Shown: in pieces, positions 21,837 through 33,960 of the stretch
How the letters are laid out: each line of letters begins with the position of its first letter
Numbering within the stretch: position 1 is the stretch's first letter
Assembly (NCBI GenBank): GCA_032622095.1
Contig: CP136068.1
Location: 12,689,729 to 12,753,728, forward strand
Reading direction: 5' to 3'
Source: Siphonodentalium dalli
Lineage: Eukaryota; Mollusca; Scaphopoda; Gadilida; Siphonodentaliidae
Length of the DNA: 64,000 nucleotides
Notes under the pieces: generated by a model
Told to the model about the DNA's origin: nothing
Databases searched by the model: none
What the model saw: the letters and a program-made list of their open reading frames with translations, nothing else
Made by a program: the position numbers and the translations under genes

Positions 21837-22607
21837 CTAAGTAATCGACTAAGTAACCACAGCAGAATTATGGGTAACTTTTCAGGATTTAGTCAGAAAT
21901 ATGGCTTGTTGCCATTCATCAGAAAGCTCTCGGGGAGAGGTTTCCAATGAATGGCAACAAGCCATATTTCCGACTAAATCCTGAAAAGTTACCCATAATT
22001 CTTCTGTGGTTAAAGGGGTACTGTATGCCAAATGTTGTTGTTGGTTTTTATAGTCTCCGAGTCGGAGAATAAGGTAACAATCTTTTGAGTACGAAGTAGT
22101 GTTACGGATGACAAATTTACCGGAATGCAAAAATACAAATTGTCGTTGTCGAGTAATTTTTGTACACTTTTCAACCAAATGAATCAAATAAAAGTTATAT
22201 TATATGCATACTAGTCCCATATAATCATTTAAGTTATTGTATCGTCGCTAGTCAGTGAGTGGCTTGAGTGTTCTCCCCGTATCATCATAATATTTTAAGC
22301 GATCGTGTGTGCGATCGGTTTAACAATCCAGTATCCCTCAATTACTTTATCTGATTACGGAAATTCGTAATTTAATTGACGCCATTTTATGGCTCCAGTC
22401 ATAAATTCAATTTATATCAAATTATTAACTTTTAAATTATTAAATTTTAAGATAGCCTATTAACCTGAGCGTTTACAGAATACATCTTCGACTCAAATTA
22501 CTTATGTTTCTATATATTATCGATATTAGATCGTTGTTGTCACCGGAAATGTAATGAAAATGGCGTACAGTACCCCTTTAAGAAGTTGATTACTTAGAGC
22601 ATTACTG
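21837..22607. mobile_element. Family A MITE, copy 10, split by a family B MITE
   Basis: The left part 21837-22009 ends at TTCTGTGG and the right end resumes at 22582 (GAAGTTGATTACTTAGAGC) to CATTACTG-TA. Family B sits between. Removing it restores the normal CTGTGGTTAAGAAGT join seen in sister copies. Confidence 0.88.
22014..22577. mobile_element. Family B TTAA MITE, copy 2, nested
   Basis: AGGGGTACTGTATGCC to GGCGTACAGTACCCCT with TTAA at 22010 and 22578. It is inserted inside family A copy 10, so the TTAA duplication is directly visible. Confidence 0.9.
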
Positions 22608-23519
22608 TATGATGAATTGGTGACGTGAAATAATTCATTTGAGTCAAGGACTATTTTGTAAAACAATGGAGCGCGATACAATGTACAATGTCCTTGCCTC
22701 TCATGAATTATTTCTCATCAGCAGTTCAATCAAGTGATTACCAGGGTTCGCGATGCCTGAGGCGTTATTTCGCTAAAATCCGATTTGGATTCTGGATTCA
22801 GATTACAGATTTGTCCCCGTACGACTTGGTTCGGCAAAAGAACAGACCACAAATTTCCAGAATCAGTAAACGAACAGACCGTAATCCTAATTTCGTGGGA
22901 ATCCGATAGGGATTCGGATTCCGATTACGGACTCAAATGTTCGTAATGTAAACAAACCGAGATTTCGCCACCTCAGAGTTTAAAAACACAATAAAACATA
23001 AGAATCCGTCTCTTGTGTACAAATTATTGCAGAATATAAACGATCTATATCAAAGAATTTTAAATGCGGAGACAAATTTGTTTTATTGAATGTAAACTGG
23101 GAGAATATTACTGAAATTAGCCAAATAATAACGCTATTGATAGTAACGCTGGGGGAGCACTTCGGTTGATGGCGAAGAAATTGCAATTCATTGTTGATTG
23201 TCACTTTCATATGTCCATTTCATAATTCCATCCTTAAAATACCGCCCGAACGCATGTCGATTTCGAATTCGGCGGATACGTCACCATTGACCGAGTTCAT
23301 ATGCACCTGCATGGATATGTCTTCTGCTGTGTTCGTTATTATAATGTTTCTTCTTATTCAAGAAATAGTAGGATTATATGGTATCGATGGATTATCAGAT
23401 ACACGTATGTACTATCATCTAGTCTTAATGTTATAGCAATTTCATGTTTAACATGTTTTGTTTCGTTAAATGCAGTCGTTTTGCACAATAGTCTCTGTAT
23501 AGACAACAGACACATGTTC
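22608..23519. other. TMEM145-like intron 1, no gene seen
   Basis: Short frames overlap on the plus strand at 23191-23522, without splice context or known motif. Confidence 0.45.
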
Positions 23520-24225
23520 TAGGGACGTGGCTAGAAGTTTCCTCAAATTTACGGCCAACTGCACCCCCCCCCCCCCTTGAACCAAACATCAATCTCACAG
23601 GTTCGCAGAATTCAATTTGCTCCCCTTGGAAATATCCAATCTGACAAACACTAAGATTGGAAAATTACCAACTTTTACTGGTTGAAAAAAATCAAACAAT
23701 GAGAACAATGCCAACCTATATATGGTGTCAAATTAATGTCCAACTAATGTTGTGTCATGCATGAAATTTCCGACTGCTGGAATGTACCAAAGTTTAGTTT
23801 AGATATATTTATTTCAAATATATGTCAAATTTAGATAACACATGATATATAACACATACATTTGTTTATACATACAAAGGAATTGGGGGACAAGTACTGA
23901 CTCACTTAAGGGTACCCCCTCTCCCAAATGTTATTACACTGAAAAAATAAATAATTAGTAATGGCAAAGCAACGTACATGACTACCAAAACAAGTTGAAC
24001 ATATATACAGATCACCGAGTTAGTCATAAGTTTGTATATGTATTTATTTAAAATCGGGTTTGTTTGTTTGTTGCGTTTGTTGGCTTGTACGTATCATTAT
24101 TTGAAACAGTTAGTCAAAATAATCCTGATTTTCCTCACGTATGAATGACTGCACAGCTTAGCAAATTGTACCAAAAATCGGGGTGGGGGTCGAGACACAC
24201 AAGCAACCCCTGTCGTCACGTCCCT
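23520..24225. mobile_element. Family with AGGGACGTGGC / GTCACGTCCCT ends, copy 1
   Basis: The left end AGGGACGTGGCTAG and right end GTCGTCACGTCCCTG are inverted. A C12 run lies near 23566. Related ends occur at 29538, 41029, 51322 and 52069. No clean target duplication was found. Confidence 0.5.
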
Positions 24226-26060
24226 GTTCAACTGACAAGTTTCGTGTGTTCTTCACAACATCTTTGGAATTTGATTCAGGAGGCCTAGAGCTGTCATGTT
24301 TAGATATGCTTGCCAACATCAATAAACACACTTTAACTTGAAAAAAAAAGATGCGATTCAGTCGGATTGGCAGCAAATTATGTGCCATGTATATAATAAT
24401 AGACGAAAAGCATGATTTCACAACAAACATGCACTTTATAAATATAAGATACAAATGATACTTTTGTCAAATACATGAGCCATGTTTGACGCTGGGAGAG
24501 ATTTTCGGAGACCTCGTGGATTTCAAAATCTGACCTAGAATCCGAAATTAGCTCCGCCCCCCGTAATCGGCTTTGGATTCTCAATCCGGATTTTAGCGAA
24601 ATTACGGCTCTGACTTGCCAAATTTGCCAATGGCAAAAATAATTCACATTTGGCAAAAAATATTTTCATTTGGCAAAAGTTTTGGCAAGTCACTTTTTAA
24701 TTCCTCAACCAATTTGAAAAATATTGGTTAATCAACACCATTAATTTCAGTAAACTCTTATATCGTAAATATATTAGTGGTATTTTATAAGGTTTATGGA
24801 AAGTTAACACCTCTATTGTGATGCAGTTAATTTCATAGCATTAGTACTGATGGTTGGAGGGATTATTAATCCTCCTGTGATGTGCCCTACTGATGGAGAA
24901 TCCCTACTACCATTGTATTGTTTGGTGGTTGGCTTATTGTTGTATGATAAACCACAATAGAGATGCGAGTATAACTAATTAGTAACCAACTGCTTTTCTA
25001 TCGATATCGAAAGTCGTTCAAACCGCGAGTGTCGAAACATAAGACTTATTGTTGCAGGAAATGATACTATCCGGGATAATATTTGGCAATTGCTAAAATA
25101 ATTTGGCAAAAAGTATTTTCATTTGGCAAATTATTGAGGCCTAAGCAGAATGAGGTTGCCAGAGTGTCAATTTGGTGATGCTTAAGAATGCTATTCACCC
25201 TCTGGGGACTTGACATTCTGACTTTGGGTTCAATTGATTTTAATCGTTTATCAATTGCTTGGCACTGTACTCAAACTTCACTGAACTTAGTGCTCGATCA
25301 ATGCTTAAATTTCTGTGATGTACATGTATCCACCCAACCCATTACGATCCGGAGAAGCTTCTATGAATTGTGACAAATGAAATATTATAATATTCTTCAT
25401 TCCTTAATGTCTTCTACAGTAACTTGATACATGTATGTACATCAGACATGTTAAGTTTTCAAAATGTCAATCCGGTAGATTTTTTTTCGGGAGGTATGCC
25501 CAAATATGTTCGTGTTCCAACAATCATTTTTATGATGAAGATTACATAGTTTTTATGAGTTTCTATTTGTGTTTATTTTATAAATATATAAAGTATTTAA
25601 TAGTTACTGGTAAAAGTCCAAGCAGAATATAAAACACATAAATAAATGTACTATAGTAAGAATTGTGTTCGGTATGCTAATATAACAAGGTACCGTATAG
25701 TGTGTCAGAAAGACAAGCATAAACATAACTTTTAAATGAATGTGGTTTATATTGTGCTTGGACTTTTACCAGTAACTATTAAATACTTTATATCAACAAA
25801 CTAGGTCTTCAATAATTGCTTATCAATATAGTGAGCTAATTTCCCCCAGGACTGACATAAAACGTGTTTCATGACAATCTGCAAATAAAATGTTGGTTTT
25901 ATCTGGGACTAGTAGTATACATGCAGTATAGTGCCATTGTTCAATAAATATTTTTTTTAAATCTTGTTATCTGGTCCTGAAATTATGACAGCTACAGGTA
26001 CTAGTACATGTAGTGCAGAATCAGCAATAATACATATAATATTCATCTTCTCTTTACCCT
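24226..26060. other. TMEM145-like intron 1, no gene seen
   Basis: TTTGGCAAA words recur at 24600-24680 and 25085-25130. An inverted pair AATAGTTACTGGTAAAAGTC lies at 25600 and 25760-25790. The foldback related to 13209-13300 is at 25148-25230. Confidence 0.45.
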
Positions 26061-26439
26061 AAGGCCTAAAAAAAAATACATTTGTTTCCGCTAACGAGCT
26101 GAACAAAATTAGGGTAGGTAGGTAGGCTTAACTTTTTTTTTTGTTAACTTTTTTTTTCAGTATCTTTAAAAATAACTGTATAATACTTGTCAATAACCCA
26201 AACTGTGCACTTCTTAGCCCCAATCAGGTTAACCCCAATGACAGAGGAACTAAAAACTCCAATTCAATCTTACATATGCTTCAATATTTACATATATACT
26301 AGTCTATATACTAATATAGTCTTTGATAATCCTAATATTTCCCATATGGCCTGGTTGACAACTGGAGTCAGTCCAGCACCACTGCACTGTCACATATTGG
26401 TAGATATGTCCAATTTTGGTGCAGGAAATATATGTTATG

Positions 26440-27330
26440 CATTTTGTAACCTGGTTACAAAGTTACTTTGGAAGTCGTTTAAAAAATGCGACGTGTTTTC
26501 TCGGTTACGGTTACAAATGATTAGCAGAGAATAACTCCAACTAGAAAAATGAAAATATTTCACCTGTCCTTGTTAAAAACTGGTTACAAAGTTACATTTG
26601 GAAGTCGTTTAAAAAATGCGACGTGTTTTCGCGGTTACGGTTACATTTGGAAGTCGTTTCAAAAATGCGACGTGTTTTCTCGGTTACGGTTACAAATGAT
26701 TAGCAGAGAATAACTCCAACTAGAAAAATGAAAATATTTCACCTGTCCTTGTTAAAAACTGGTTACAAAGTTACATTTGGAAGTCGTTTAAAAATTGCGA
26801 CGTGTTTTCGCGGTTACGGTTACATTTGGAAGTCGTTTCAAAAATGCGACGTGTTTTCTCGGTTACGGTTACAAATGATTAGCAGAGAATAACTCCAACT
26901 AGAAAAATGAAAATATTTCACCTGTCCTTGTTAAAAACTGGTTACAAAGTTACATTTGGAAGTCGTTTAAAAATTGCGACGTGTTTTCGCGGTTACGGTT
27001 ACATTTGGAAGTCGTTTCAAAAATGCGACGTGTTTTCTCGGTTACGGTTACAAATGATTAGCAGAGAATAACTCCAACTAGAAAAATTAAAATATTTCAC
27101 CTGTCCTTGTTAAAAACTGGTTACAAAGTTACATTTGGAAGTCGTTTCAAAAATGCGACGTGTTTTCGTGGTTTTCATTTTTCTAGTTGGAGTTGTTCTC
27201 TACTAATCATTTGTAACCGTAACCGAGAAAACACGTCGCATTTTTGAAACGACTTGCAAATGTAACCGTAACCGCGAAAACACGTCGCATTTTTGAAACG
27301 ACTTCCAAATGTAACTTTGTATTTCCTAAT
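26440..27330. repeat. 180-bp tandem repeat ending in an inverted copy
   Basis: About 4 direct units of 180 bp start near 26579, 26759, 26939 and 27119. Each contains GGAAGTCGTTTAAAAATTGC, CGCGGTTACGGTTACA and AATGATTAGCAGAGAATAAC. From 27175 the same sequence runs in inverse order, so the transcript could fold into a long hairpin. Confidence 0.88.
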
Positions 27331-29100
27331 GTAAAAAAAAGGGCGCATTTGTAACCGGTTTACTGGTCGCAGCTAACGTACGAGCAAACGTACAGTCGGC
27401 TTTGAACAAAATCGACTTGGAAAAAAATGCACGACGTATTTGTAACCCAGTAACTGGTTACAATTGCGTCGTATTATTTTTCTGCACCAAAATCTGCCAT
27501 ATATGTAGAGGAAGGTTTGGGAGGGCTGACCCCCTGCTGATGGTGGGGGTTCTCCCCCTGGAAAAAAATTTGAAAATCCATTGCATTTAGAGCTAATCTA
27601 GGGCACTTTGAGTCAGTATTTTGAATTTTACTGAGAGTTCAATTTGATCAAGTTTCTCAAGCATAACTTTGGAAATTTTTATATATGTATGGATTGGAAA
27701 TGCTTATAACTTATTGTCAGATATCTTTTGGTTCAATGGATTATGCTTATGATGCTTGAAATGAGACTTACCATTATCACTCTAATTATATAATAGGCTA
27801 TTTTATAAAATTCAAGTGAGACACATACATGTACATAATATACTACATGTAGTACAGAAACAATGTCTATTTAGTTAGTATTTACTATTTATAGTACTAA
27901 TCTCTATGTTAATTTTTCATTTGGTATTATGAGATCCCACCTGATAACCAGGTTGATTCGATCAAATTGTTAATGTTCCTGTACTGTATTTGATTGAAAT
28001 ACTGAAGTCTGAAGGCTGAATCATAACAAACCTGAACTGAAACTATTTGAAGTTTTCACAGATGAAAGCTAGATAAAGCCAAACGTACCGGGTACATGCA
28101 CTTTACAGTATGATTCCAACTGTTAAACTTAAATCTTTTTGTAAACTAAAATTTCTTATGTCAATATATATAAATGTTTTGCATCTTGTTATGATATGAA
28201 TTAGGACCTAAATTGAATTTTTTTTTTTTTAAATAAAACCAAATTAATTTTTTGGGTCCAATTTTTTGTTGTTGTTGTAGTGGCAATAAGAGCACTAAAC
28301 TAATAAAACTTCTAAATCTTTTTAATAGGAGAGGTTTGAAAATGGGTAAGATACCTGTTGATGCCCTTCCCACTGAAAAAAATGATATCTGTGTCTACAG
28401 TCCAACAAAAAGTTTTGGGTAGGCACCGTTTTCTAGGGTAGGTAGGGAAACCCTAAACACAGGTATTTTTTTTTTGGCCTTATTAAAATATTAATGTTGA
28501 GCAGGAGAGCTTATGTTTGCAGGAAATATTTGTTTCTGAGTTTAAATTAGTTTACACACATGGTGCAATCATTTTAAGTTTATTTCTTGTTTCCCCCCTT
28601 TTTACTGTGTTTTTGTTGGTGTCCTTAGTTTTGATTTAAACCCTGAATCACGATTCCCTCACTTTAATGTCCAGTAACTGTATGAAACTAAACTTGTATT
28701 GAGTTGATAATGGTAAGTTGGTATCAATGATAGTCACTATCATGTGAAGTGTGCCCCCACCCCATACCAGTAAATGTATAACCCCATCCCACCCCACCAA
28801 CGACAAGCATAATTACTGGTATATTGTCATTCCCCTTGGTCAGCGTCGATCACACATAATTATCACTACACAAAGCCAGATAACCGATAATCCATTTTCA
28901 TCATTTAATAATGGTCCAGCCCATGCATCCGATCAATTAATCCAGACTCAGAAAACCCTCCCGGTCTTTCGCTTTGAATAAATGTCATAAATGTATATCC
29001 CCCTCCCCAATGCCGCCTAATAGCCTATACATACGTGTATGCATGTAAAACTGACCAGCAATTCCATTCAACTGCTTGCAAGCAAAGCTGGACGATATTC
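27331..29100. other. TMEM145-like intron 1, dispersed repeats
   Basis: 28300-28400 is an inverse copy of 37790-37880. GGTAGGTAGG and poly-T with GGCCTTA near 28430-28490 mirror AAGGCCTAAAAAAAAAT near 26061, possible ends of one element. No coding signal. Confidence 0.45.
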
Positions 29101-29153
29101 AGGACGTGGTGCCGTGACATACACAGATCTAATGGAAGAACGTGGTAACTTAC

Positions 29154-29252
29154 CTCTCGCGTGGCGAGAGTCCCTTTCACAATCAACGCATCCGACGGCT
29201 CCAAAAAGAATAAAAACAGGGAAATAACCGCCGTCAATCCGACGCGGAACAT
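29154..29252 (-). CDS. TMEM145: TMEM145-like exon 1: start codon and signal peptide
   Basis: This exon gives residues 1-33 and starts with ATG at 29252-29250 in a good context (A at -3). Residues 5-17 are hydrophobic (core GLTAVISLFLFFL). A signal peptidase site is likely after Ala22 (S-D-A). The mature protein then starts with residues resembling the family's xVxGxLxTxE segment. The exon ends with GAG followed by a perfect GTAAGT donor, in phase 0. The protein is therefore expected to enter the secretory pathway with its N-terminus luminal. The open frame runs past the donor, but the intron sequence there has no family similarity. Transcript data are needed to place the transcription start. 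Confidence 0.85.
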
Positions 29253-29460
29253 CTTCTGTCGAGTTATATCCCAAAGACGCTGTGTATTTGGCGCCCGAAT
29301 CGCGCTTTAATCCCAGCTCATCATTCTACCAATTTCACCTGCAGCCTTTCGTTTAATCGTTTGACAGCCAGTAATTCTACCTGTGATCGCAAACACGTGC
29401 CGGTCAATAATATTGCGTCACGTGATGCACGTTGCCCGGTGACAGGTAAATAAAATTCGG
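29253..29460 (-). promoter_or_regulatory. Probable promoter and 5' UTR region of the TMEM145-like gene
   Basis: This stretch upstream of the start codon is richer in CpG than its surroundings. It has two CACGTG E-boxes (29394-29399 and, inside GTCACGTGA, 29419-29424). A GTTGCCCGGTGAC at 29434-29446 loosely resembles an RFX X-box. No TATA box was identified. Motif calls are by eye. Confidence 0.4.
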
Positions 29461-29745
29461 TTTGTGAACTAAGAGAAGTAACTCTATACGTTGCAAATGT
29501 CCACGTCACAGGTATTCAATGTGTGGAACTTAATTATGCAGGGACGTGGCTCGAGAATCTCCGGGGGAGGGGTGGTGGTATCAACCTTTAAAATATCAAC
29601 CAGGAAAAACTCACAATTATGTGTTCCATTAGCACCTATATGATCACCTGGGCTGTCCGTTGTCGATCGGGCCAATGTGAGAACATTTTGAATCATTTTG
29701 AGATTTGAACCTGAACATTACAAAATCCTTAACTGTACCATCTAA

Positions 29746-30068
29746 GTGCCACCGCAGACGCTACGATTAAAATCGTAAGTGGGGAAAATCGTAGGTGGAG
29801 AAATCGTAGCTTGCCCGCAGACGCTACGGTGCTGCGATCTTTGCAGCTACGATTTTCGTGGTATTTACAACATGACCAGTGCGACAGTGGTCACGTGACA
29901 GCTACGATCGCGCGCGTTGCCAAAGTCACGCCATGATTTTCCTGGTAAAATCAAACAGTGCTTGATTGCTACGATTTGGCTACGATATTGTCGTGGGCAT
30001 GCGCATTGGATGCTTCCTCCTGCGATTTTCCCCACTTACGATTTTAATCGCAGCGTCTGCGGTGGCAC
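29746..30068. mobile_element. Harbinger-like MITE with TAA duplication
   Basis: The ends GTGCCACCGCAGACGCTACG and CAGCGTCTGCGGTGGCAC are inverted and flanked by TAA on both sides (29743, 30069). A 3-bp TAA duplication is typical of PIF/Harbinger elements. Open frames across it are incidental. Confidence 0.82.
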
Positions 30069-30239
30069 TAACTCCAGGTAAATTCACATCCCGATTTGTT
30101 CTTCTTAAATTGATTAGCATACTGTTGTTGACTGGCCATGGACGGGGATTAGTACACCAGGTGAGAACAATTTCAACCTATTATTGGTGTGAAATTTCAA
30201 ACTAACGTAATTGTGCCAGGTATGACATTTCTAACTGTT

Positions 30240-30960
30240 GAAGATTTTGACTTAAATAATTTGTAAGATACGAGTGCGCGTTAGCGCACGATCGAATTTC
30301 TTACCTAAACGCCTCTCGCCTCGAGTGAATTATTTGACGTAATTCTCTGAACTAATTGATCACTCTATTTATTACATATCTGCATCATGTTTGTTCGCCA
30401 ACTATGATAAAGACACCCATAGTTAATGCATGAAAGTCCCGATGTGGAGAAAGATCAACCATAGAACATTCAGTCTCGATCAGTAGGCCTATAAGTGACG
30501 TAACGGCATTGACTTCACGGGAAATGACATGATTCACCATTTTTAATTAACGGCGTTTCAATGGAAATTGCTCATATAGGAGTGTGATAAATAGAGAATA
30601 ATCAATTGGTTCCGAGAATTACGTTAAATAATAAACGAGAGGCGAGAGACGTCGGTAAGAAACGAGTGCGAGTTAACGTCTCTCGACTCGAGTGAATTAT
30701 ATTTAACGCCATTCTCGGAACTAATTGGTTACTCTATTTATTACACTACTGCATCAATTTGGTTCGCCAACTATAACTAAAACACCAATAATTAATGCAT
30801 GGAAGTCCAGATGTGGAGAAAGACCATCGAAAATTCTGTCTAGATCAGTAAGCAACGTAATGTCGATGACATAATTCACAGTTAAGTGACATTACCATTT
30901 TCGACATTTTCAATGGAAATTGCGCATATGAGTGAGTGTGATGAATAATATTATTATCCA
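30240..30960. repeat. Diverged tandem pair with inverted segments
   Basis: GAGTGCGCGTTAGC...CCTCGAGTGAATTAT at 30270-30350 recurs at 30665-30720, about 370 bp on. An inverse version (GTTAAATAATAAACGAGAGG) lies at 30623-30650. CTCTATTTATTAC and GGAAGTCCAGATGTGGAGAA are shared. Confidence 0.7.
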
Positions 30961-31464
30961 TCCCTTAAAGGCACGTGCGGCCTTAATTGTCGAAAATATT
31001 CATATTTGTTCCAAACACCGTAAACAGAAAAAACATTAAAACGCATACAGTTCCGTTCATATATACCATGACCATCGCGTACACAGCATGGTATCATAAA
31101 AACCTACTATATTTTACCCAAGCAAGAGCCTGACTGTGTTACAGAAGACAGCACAATGCTGCTGGCTAATCACACACAAATGGCATAAACGCTCTTTATT
31201 AGTTCCATATAAGGTATTCACCAACATAGCACGCTCTTTATGTTTACCATCATAATATAAACAAACACCAGAAAAGTAACTTTTTTATGCTTTTGTTTAC
31301 ATAACAATGGTCAAACATATGACCATAACATACTGTTTATGCGATATTTCTTATTTGTATACGGACACAGTCTATCTACATTTTGATGTTCTTTCTGTTT
31401 GTGGCGGTTTTTTACGGGTGGAGATATTTTCACAGGATACCTACCGCCAAGGCCAACCGTGTCT

Positions 31465-32040
31465 TTAACTAACACCATTTCCGATTGGGCAAAAGCCGCC
31501 ACGTGATAGTCCTGGAAAAAGTCATATTGGACTCCCGAAAGTCATATTGGACTCCCGACTGTACAATATGACTTTTCATATTGGACTCCGTGACGTCACG
31601 AATTAACTCTATTGCGAAATGAATCGGTGAAATTGTGATGCGCGCGCAACATTGATGGATTTTAGCAGACGTTTCACTTCCGCATTGAGTTTTTTCTCAC
31701 TTCCGTGTTTACTTTTCCAAATCATGCTTTCTGATGATCAATATACGGTACAGGCTTTTATAGAGAATTAAGTGCCGACAAAATTACCAAAAATAACCAC
31801 AAAAGTTTGATTTCCAAAATTTGGATAAACATACAGATGGATAATAAAAATGTCATTATACAATGTTGTGTACAGTATGAGTTTTTCTTGTACTCGTCCA
31901 GGTTGTGGTGAAAAGTCATATTGGACTCGACACTGGCGTGTCTCGTCCAATATGACTTTTCACCACAACCTGGACTCGTACAAGAAAAACACATACTGAA
32001 CACAACATTGTATAATAACTTTATATTATTATCCATCCCT
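31465..32040. mobile_element. Family H foldback element, copy 1
   Basis: It starts near TTTAACTAACACC-GATTGGGC and contains AGTCATATTGGACTCC repeats. At about 31855-32015 is a long near-perfect hairpin (TTGTACTCGTCCAGGTTGTG and its inverse). Sister copies are at 32041-33480 and 58345-58900. Confidence 0.75.
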
Positions 32041-33480
32041 TAACTAGCACCTTTTCTGATTGGGCAAAAGCCGCCACATGATAATCCGGGAAAAAGTCAT
32101 ATTGGACTCCCGAGTGTCATATTGGACTCCCAAGTGTGCAATATAACTTTTTTATCGGGACTCTGTGACGTCACGGTTGCCGCGCGCGCAACACTGGTGG
32201 ATTTAGCAGACGTTTCACTTCCGCATTGAGTTTTTGTTCACGTCCGTGCAGGGGGGGGGGGGGGGGGGGCGGAAAAAAACTTCAGACACAGGGTGGAAAA
32301 AACTGTTTTCTTCGGTTTGGGTACCCCCCCCCCCCAAAAAAACAGCAAAAACTGCAGTGTTTTTCCATTGACCATTTGCCCCCCCCCCCCCCCAGAAAAT
32401 CAAATCTACCCCAGCCGGACAACAACTCGGTTTGACCGGAAACCGAAAAAAAAAAAAAAAACACCGGAGCATACAATTCACGAGAAGGTGCTTGGTAACT
32501 TAGTTTAGATTATTATGACTAAAATGGTCATTGTCTACCAGTAGAACGCAGATTTGTACCTCGTGATGTCATGACATGCACAAACATGTATATTGGTGAT
32601 CGCAACGCTTTGTATGCACTTTAAAAAAATGACAACTAGTCATTACCTCGACTTTGAAAAAGATGCAAATGAGATGAGTGAGATACCAGCATATAACTGT
32701 TTTCTGATACCATTGGAGGATAAATAATTGTTTAGTACATGGGATAGTTCTGCAGTAAAAATTTGCCAGATAAGCGATCGCAGGGTAGAATTCTGCATTC
32801 GACTGGTAGACACTGACATAGTCGGCATTATTAAGAGGGTTAATGGGGTCAATATCACATGTAAACCAAGACAGTGGTTATCCAAAATTATTTTAGGTGG
32901 ATTGTACTACTCATGTATATATGATTTGGATATTAAGGTTAATCCATATTCTATAAAATGAGAGAAAATTGAAGTTGTGAGTCTGAAAATACATATTTGG
33001 AAAAAAATTACATGCAAATTTTTTCCGACAACCCCCCCCCCCCCCTAAATGAATAAGGAAAAATTGTACGTGTAAATTTTTGACGCCTAGGTACCCCCCC
33101 CCCCCACCCCCGATACGTTGTGTCCCGCAGTTTTTTCCGCCCCCCCCCCTGGTCCGTGTTTACTTTTCCAAATCATGCTTTCTGATTATCAAAATACAGG
33201 CTTTTTATAGAGAATTAAGTGCCGACAAATACCAAAAATAACCACAAAAGTTTTATTCCCAAAATTTGGATAAAGATGCAGATGGATAATAAAAATGCCA
33301 TCATACAATTGTGTGTACAGTATGAGTTTTTCTTGTACTCGTCCAAGTTGTGGTGAAAAGTGATATTGGACTCGAAACTGCGTGTCTCGTCCAATATGAC
33401 TTTTCACCACAACCTGGACTCGTACAAGAAAAACACACACTGAACACATCATTGTATAATAACTTTATAATATAAAAACA
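32041..33480. mobile_element. Family H copy 2, split by a CAGGG-ended insertion
   Basis: The left part runs to TTCACGTCCGTG and the right resumes at GTCCGTGTTTACTTTTCC, as in the uninterrupted copy 1 (ACTTCCGTGTTTACTTTTCC). The hairpin of copy 1 is present at 33310-33445. Confidence 0.78.
32249..33151. mobile_element. CAGGGG-ended insertion with poly-G/poly-C tracts, hAT-like
   Basis: The ends are CAGGGGG...CGGAAAAAA and TTTTTTCCGCC...CCCCCTG. GTCCGTG (7 bp) is repeated exactly at both borders (32242-32248, 33152-33158). At least six G or C runs of about 9-19 bases lie inside. A CAGGG end with a target duplication near 8 bp suggests a non-autonomous hAT element, but the duplication is one base short. 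Confidence 0.65.
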
Positions 33481-33795
33481 ATTCCCCCGAATCCCGAATG
33501 GAAGGGGATTTGACTTCATGGTAAATATTCTGGATTCGATTCGATGTCGATACCGAATCTGACCCTCTGACCAATCTGCATGTTATCCAACATGTCCCAG
33601 TTACTGACTCATTGATTACTGATTGTGTTGGACTAAGTAGATGAATAATAATGCATGTGCGTTATCAGTTTTCACAAAACATATCTAATCGTACTATATA
33701 TACATGCATGTGTATAAAAAGCCAACATTTGGGATTGTGTGTAATTTTGTGTATGTAACTCGATCTCTCACGTATTTCGCGCGTCTAAAAATCAG

Positions 33796-33960
33796 TGCAA
33801 GACGATCTGAGATATAACGCGTTTCCCAAAGGCTATCAAGACGATCTGAGATATAACGCGTTTCCCAAAGGCTATCAAGGCGATCTGAGATATAACGCGT
33901 TTCCCAAAGGCTATCAAGACGATCTGAGATATAACGCGTTTGCCAAAGGCTATCAAGGCG
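33796..33960 (+). repeat. 39-bp minisatellite, four units
   Basis: GACGATCTGAGATATAACGC units repeat about 4.2 times and stay open in frame, giving a 13-residue peptide repeat within a 120-codon frame. No splice or promoter context. Confidence 0.8.

Larger units (their letters stand above)
1..29252 (-). other. TMEM145: TMEM145-like gene span, 5' half (six exons)
   Basis: The minus strand carries six exons that join in one frame: 29154-29252, 20435-20509, 8019-8093, 3734-3940, 1763-1847 and 717-788. Intron phases are 0,0,0,0,1. All five introns are GT-AG, and the last exon is followed by a GTGAGT donor. The joined 204 codons match the layout of the GPR180/TMEM145 family: signal peptide, cysteine-containing luminal domain with motifs like FDDPSQW, PENNQVINL and RERWW, then the first helix of a seven-helix domain. 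The family match is from recalled family knowledge, not a database search. Introns are long (about 8.6 and 12.3 kb for the first two) and full of repeats. The C-terminal half is off the left edge. Confidence 0.88.

Noticed and set aside
31311-31502. Minus-strand first exon starting MAAFAQSEM with a GTAGGT-like donor
   Set aside because: The start region is the end of family H, repeated at 32050 and 58365.
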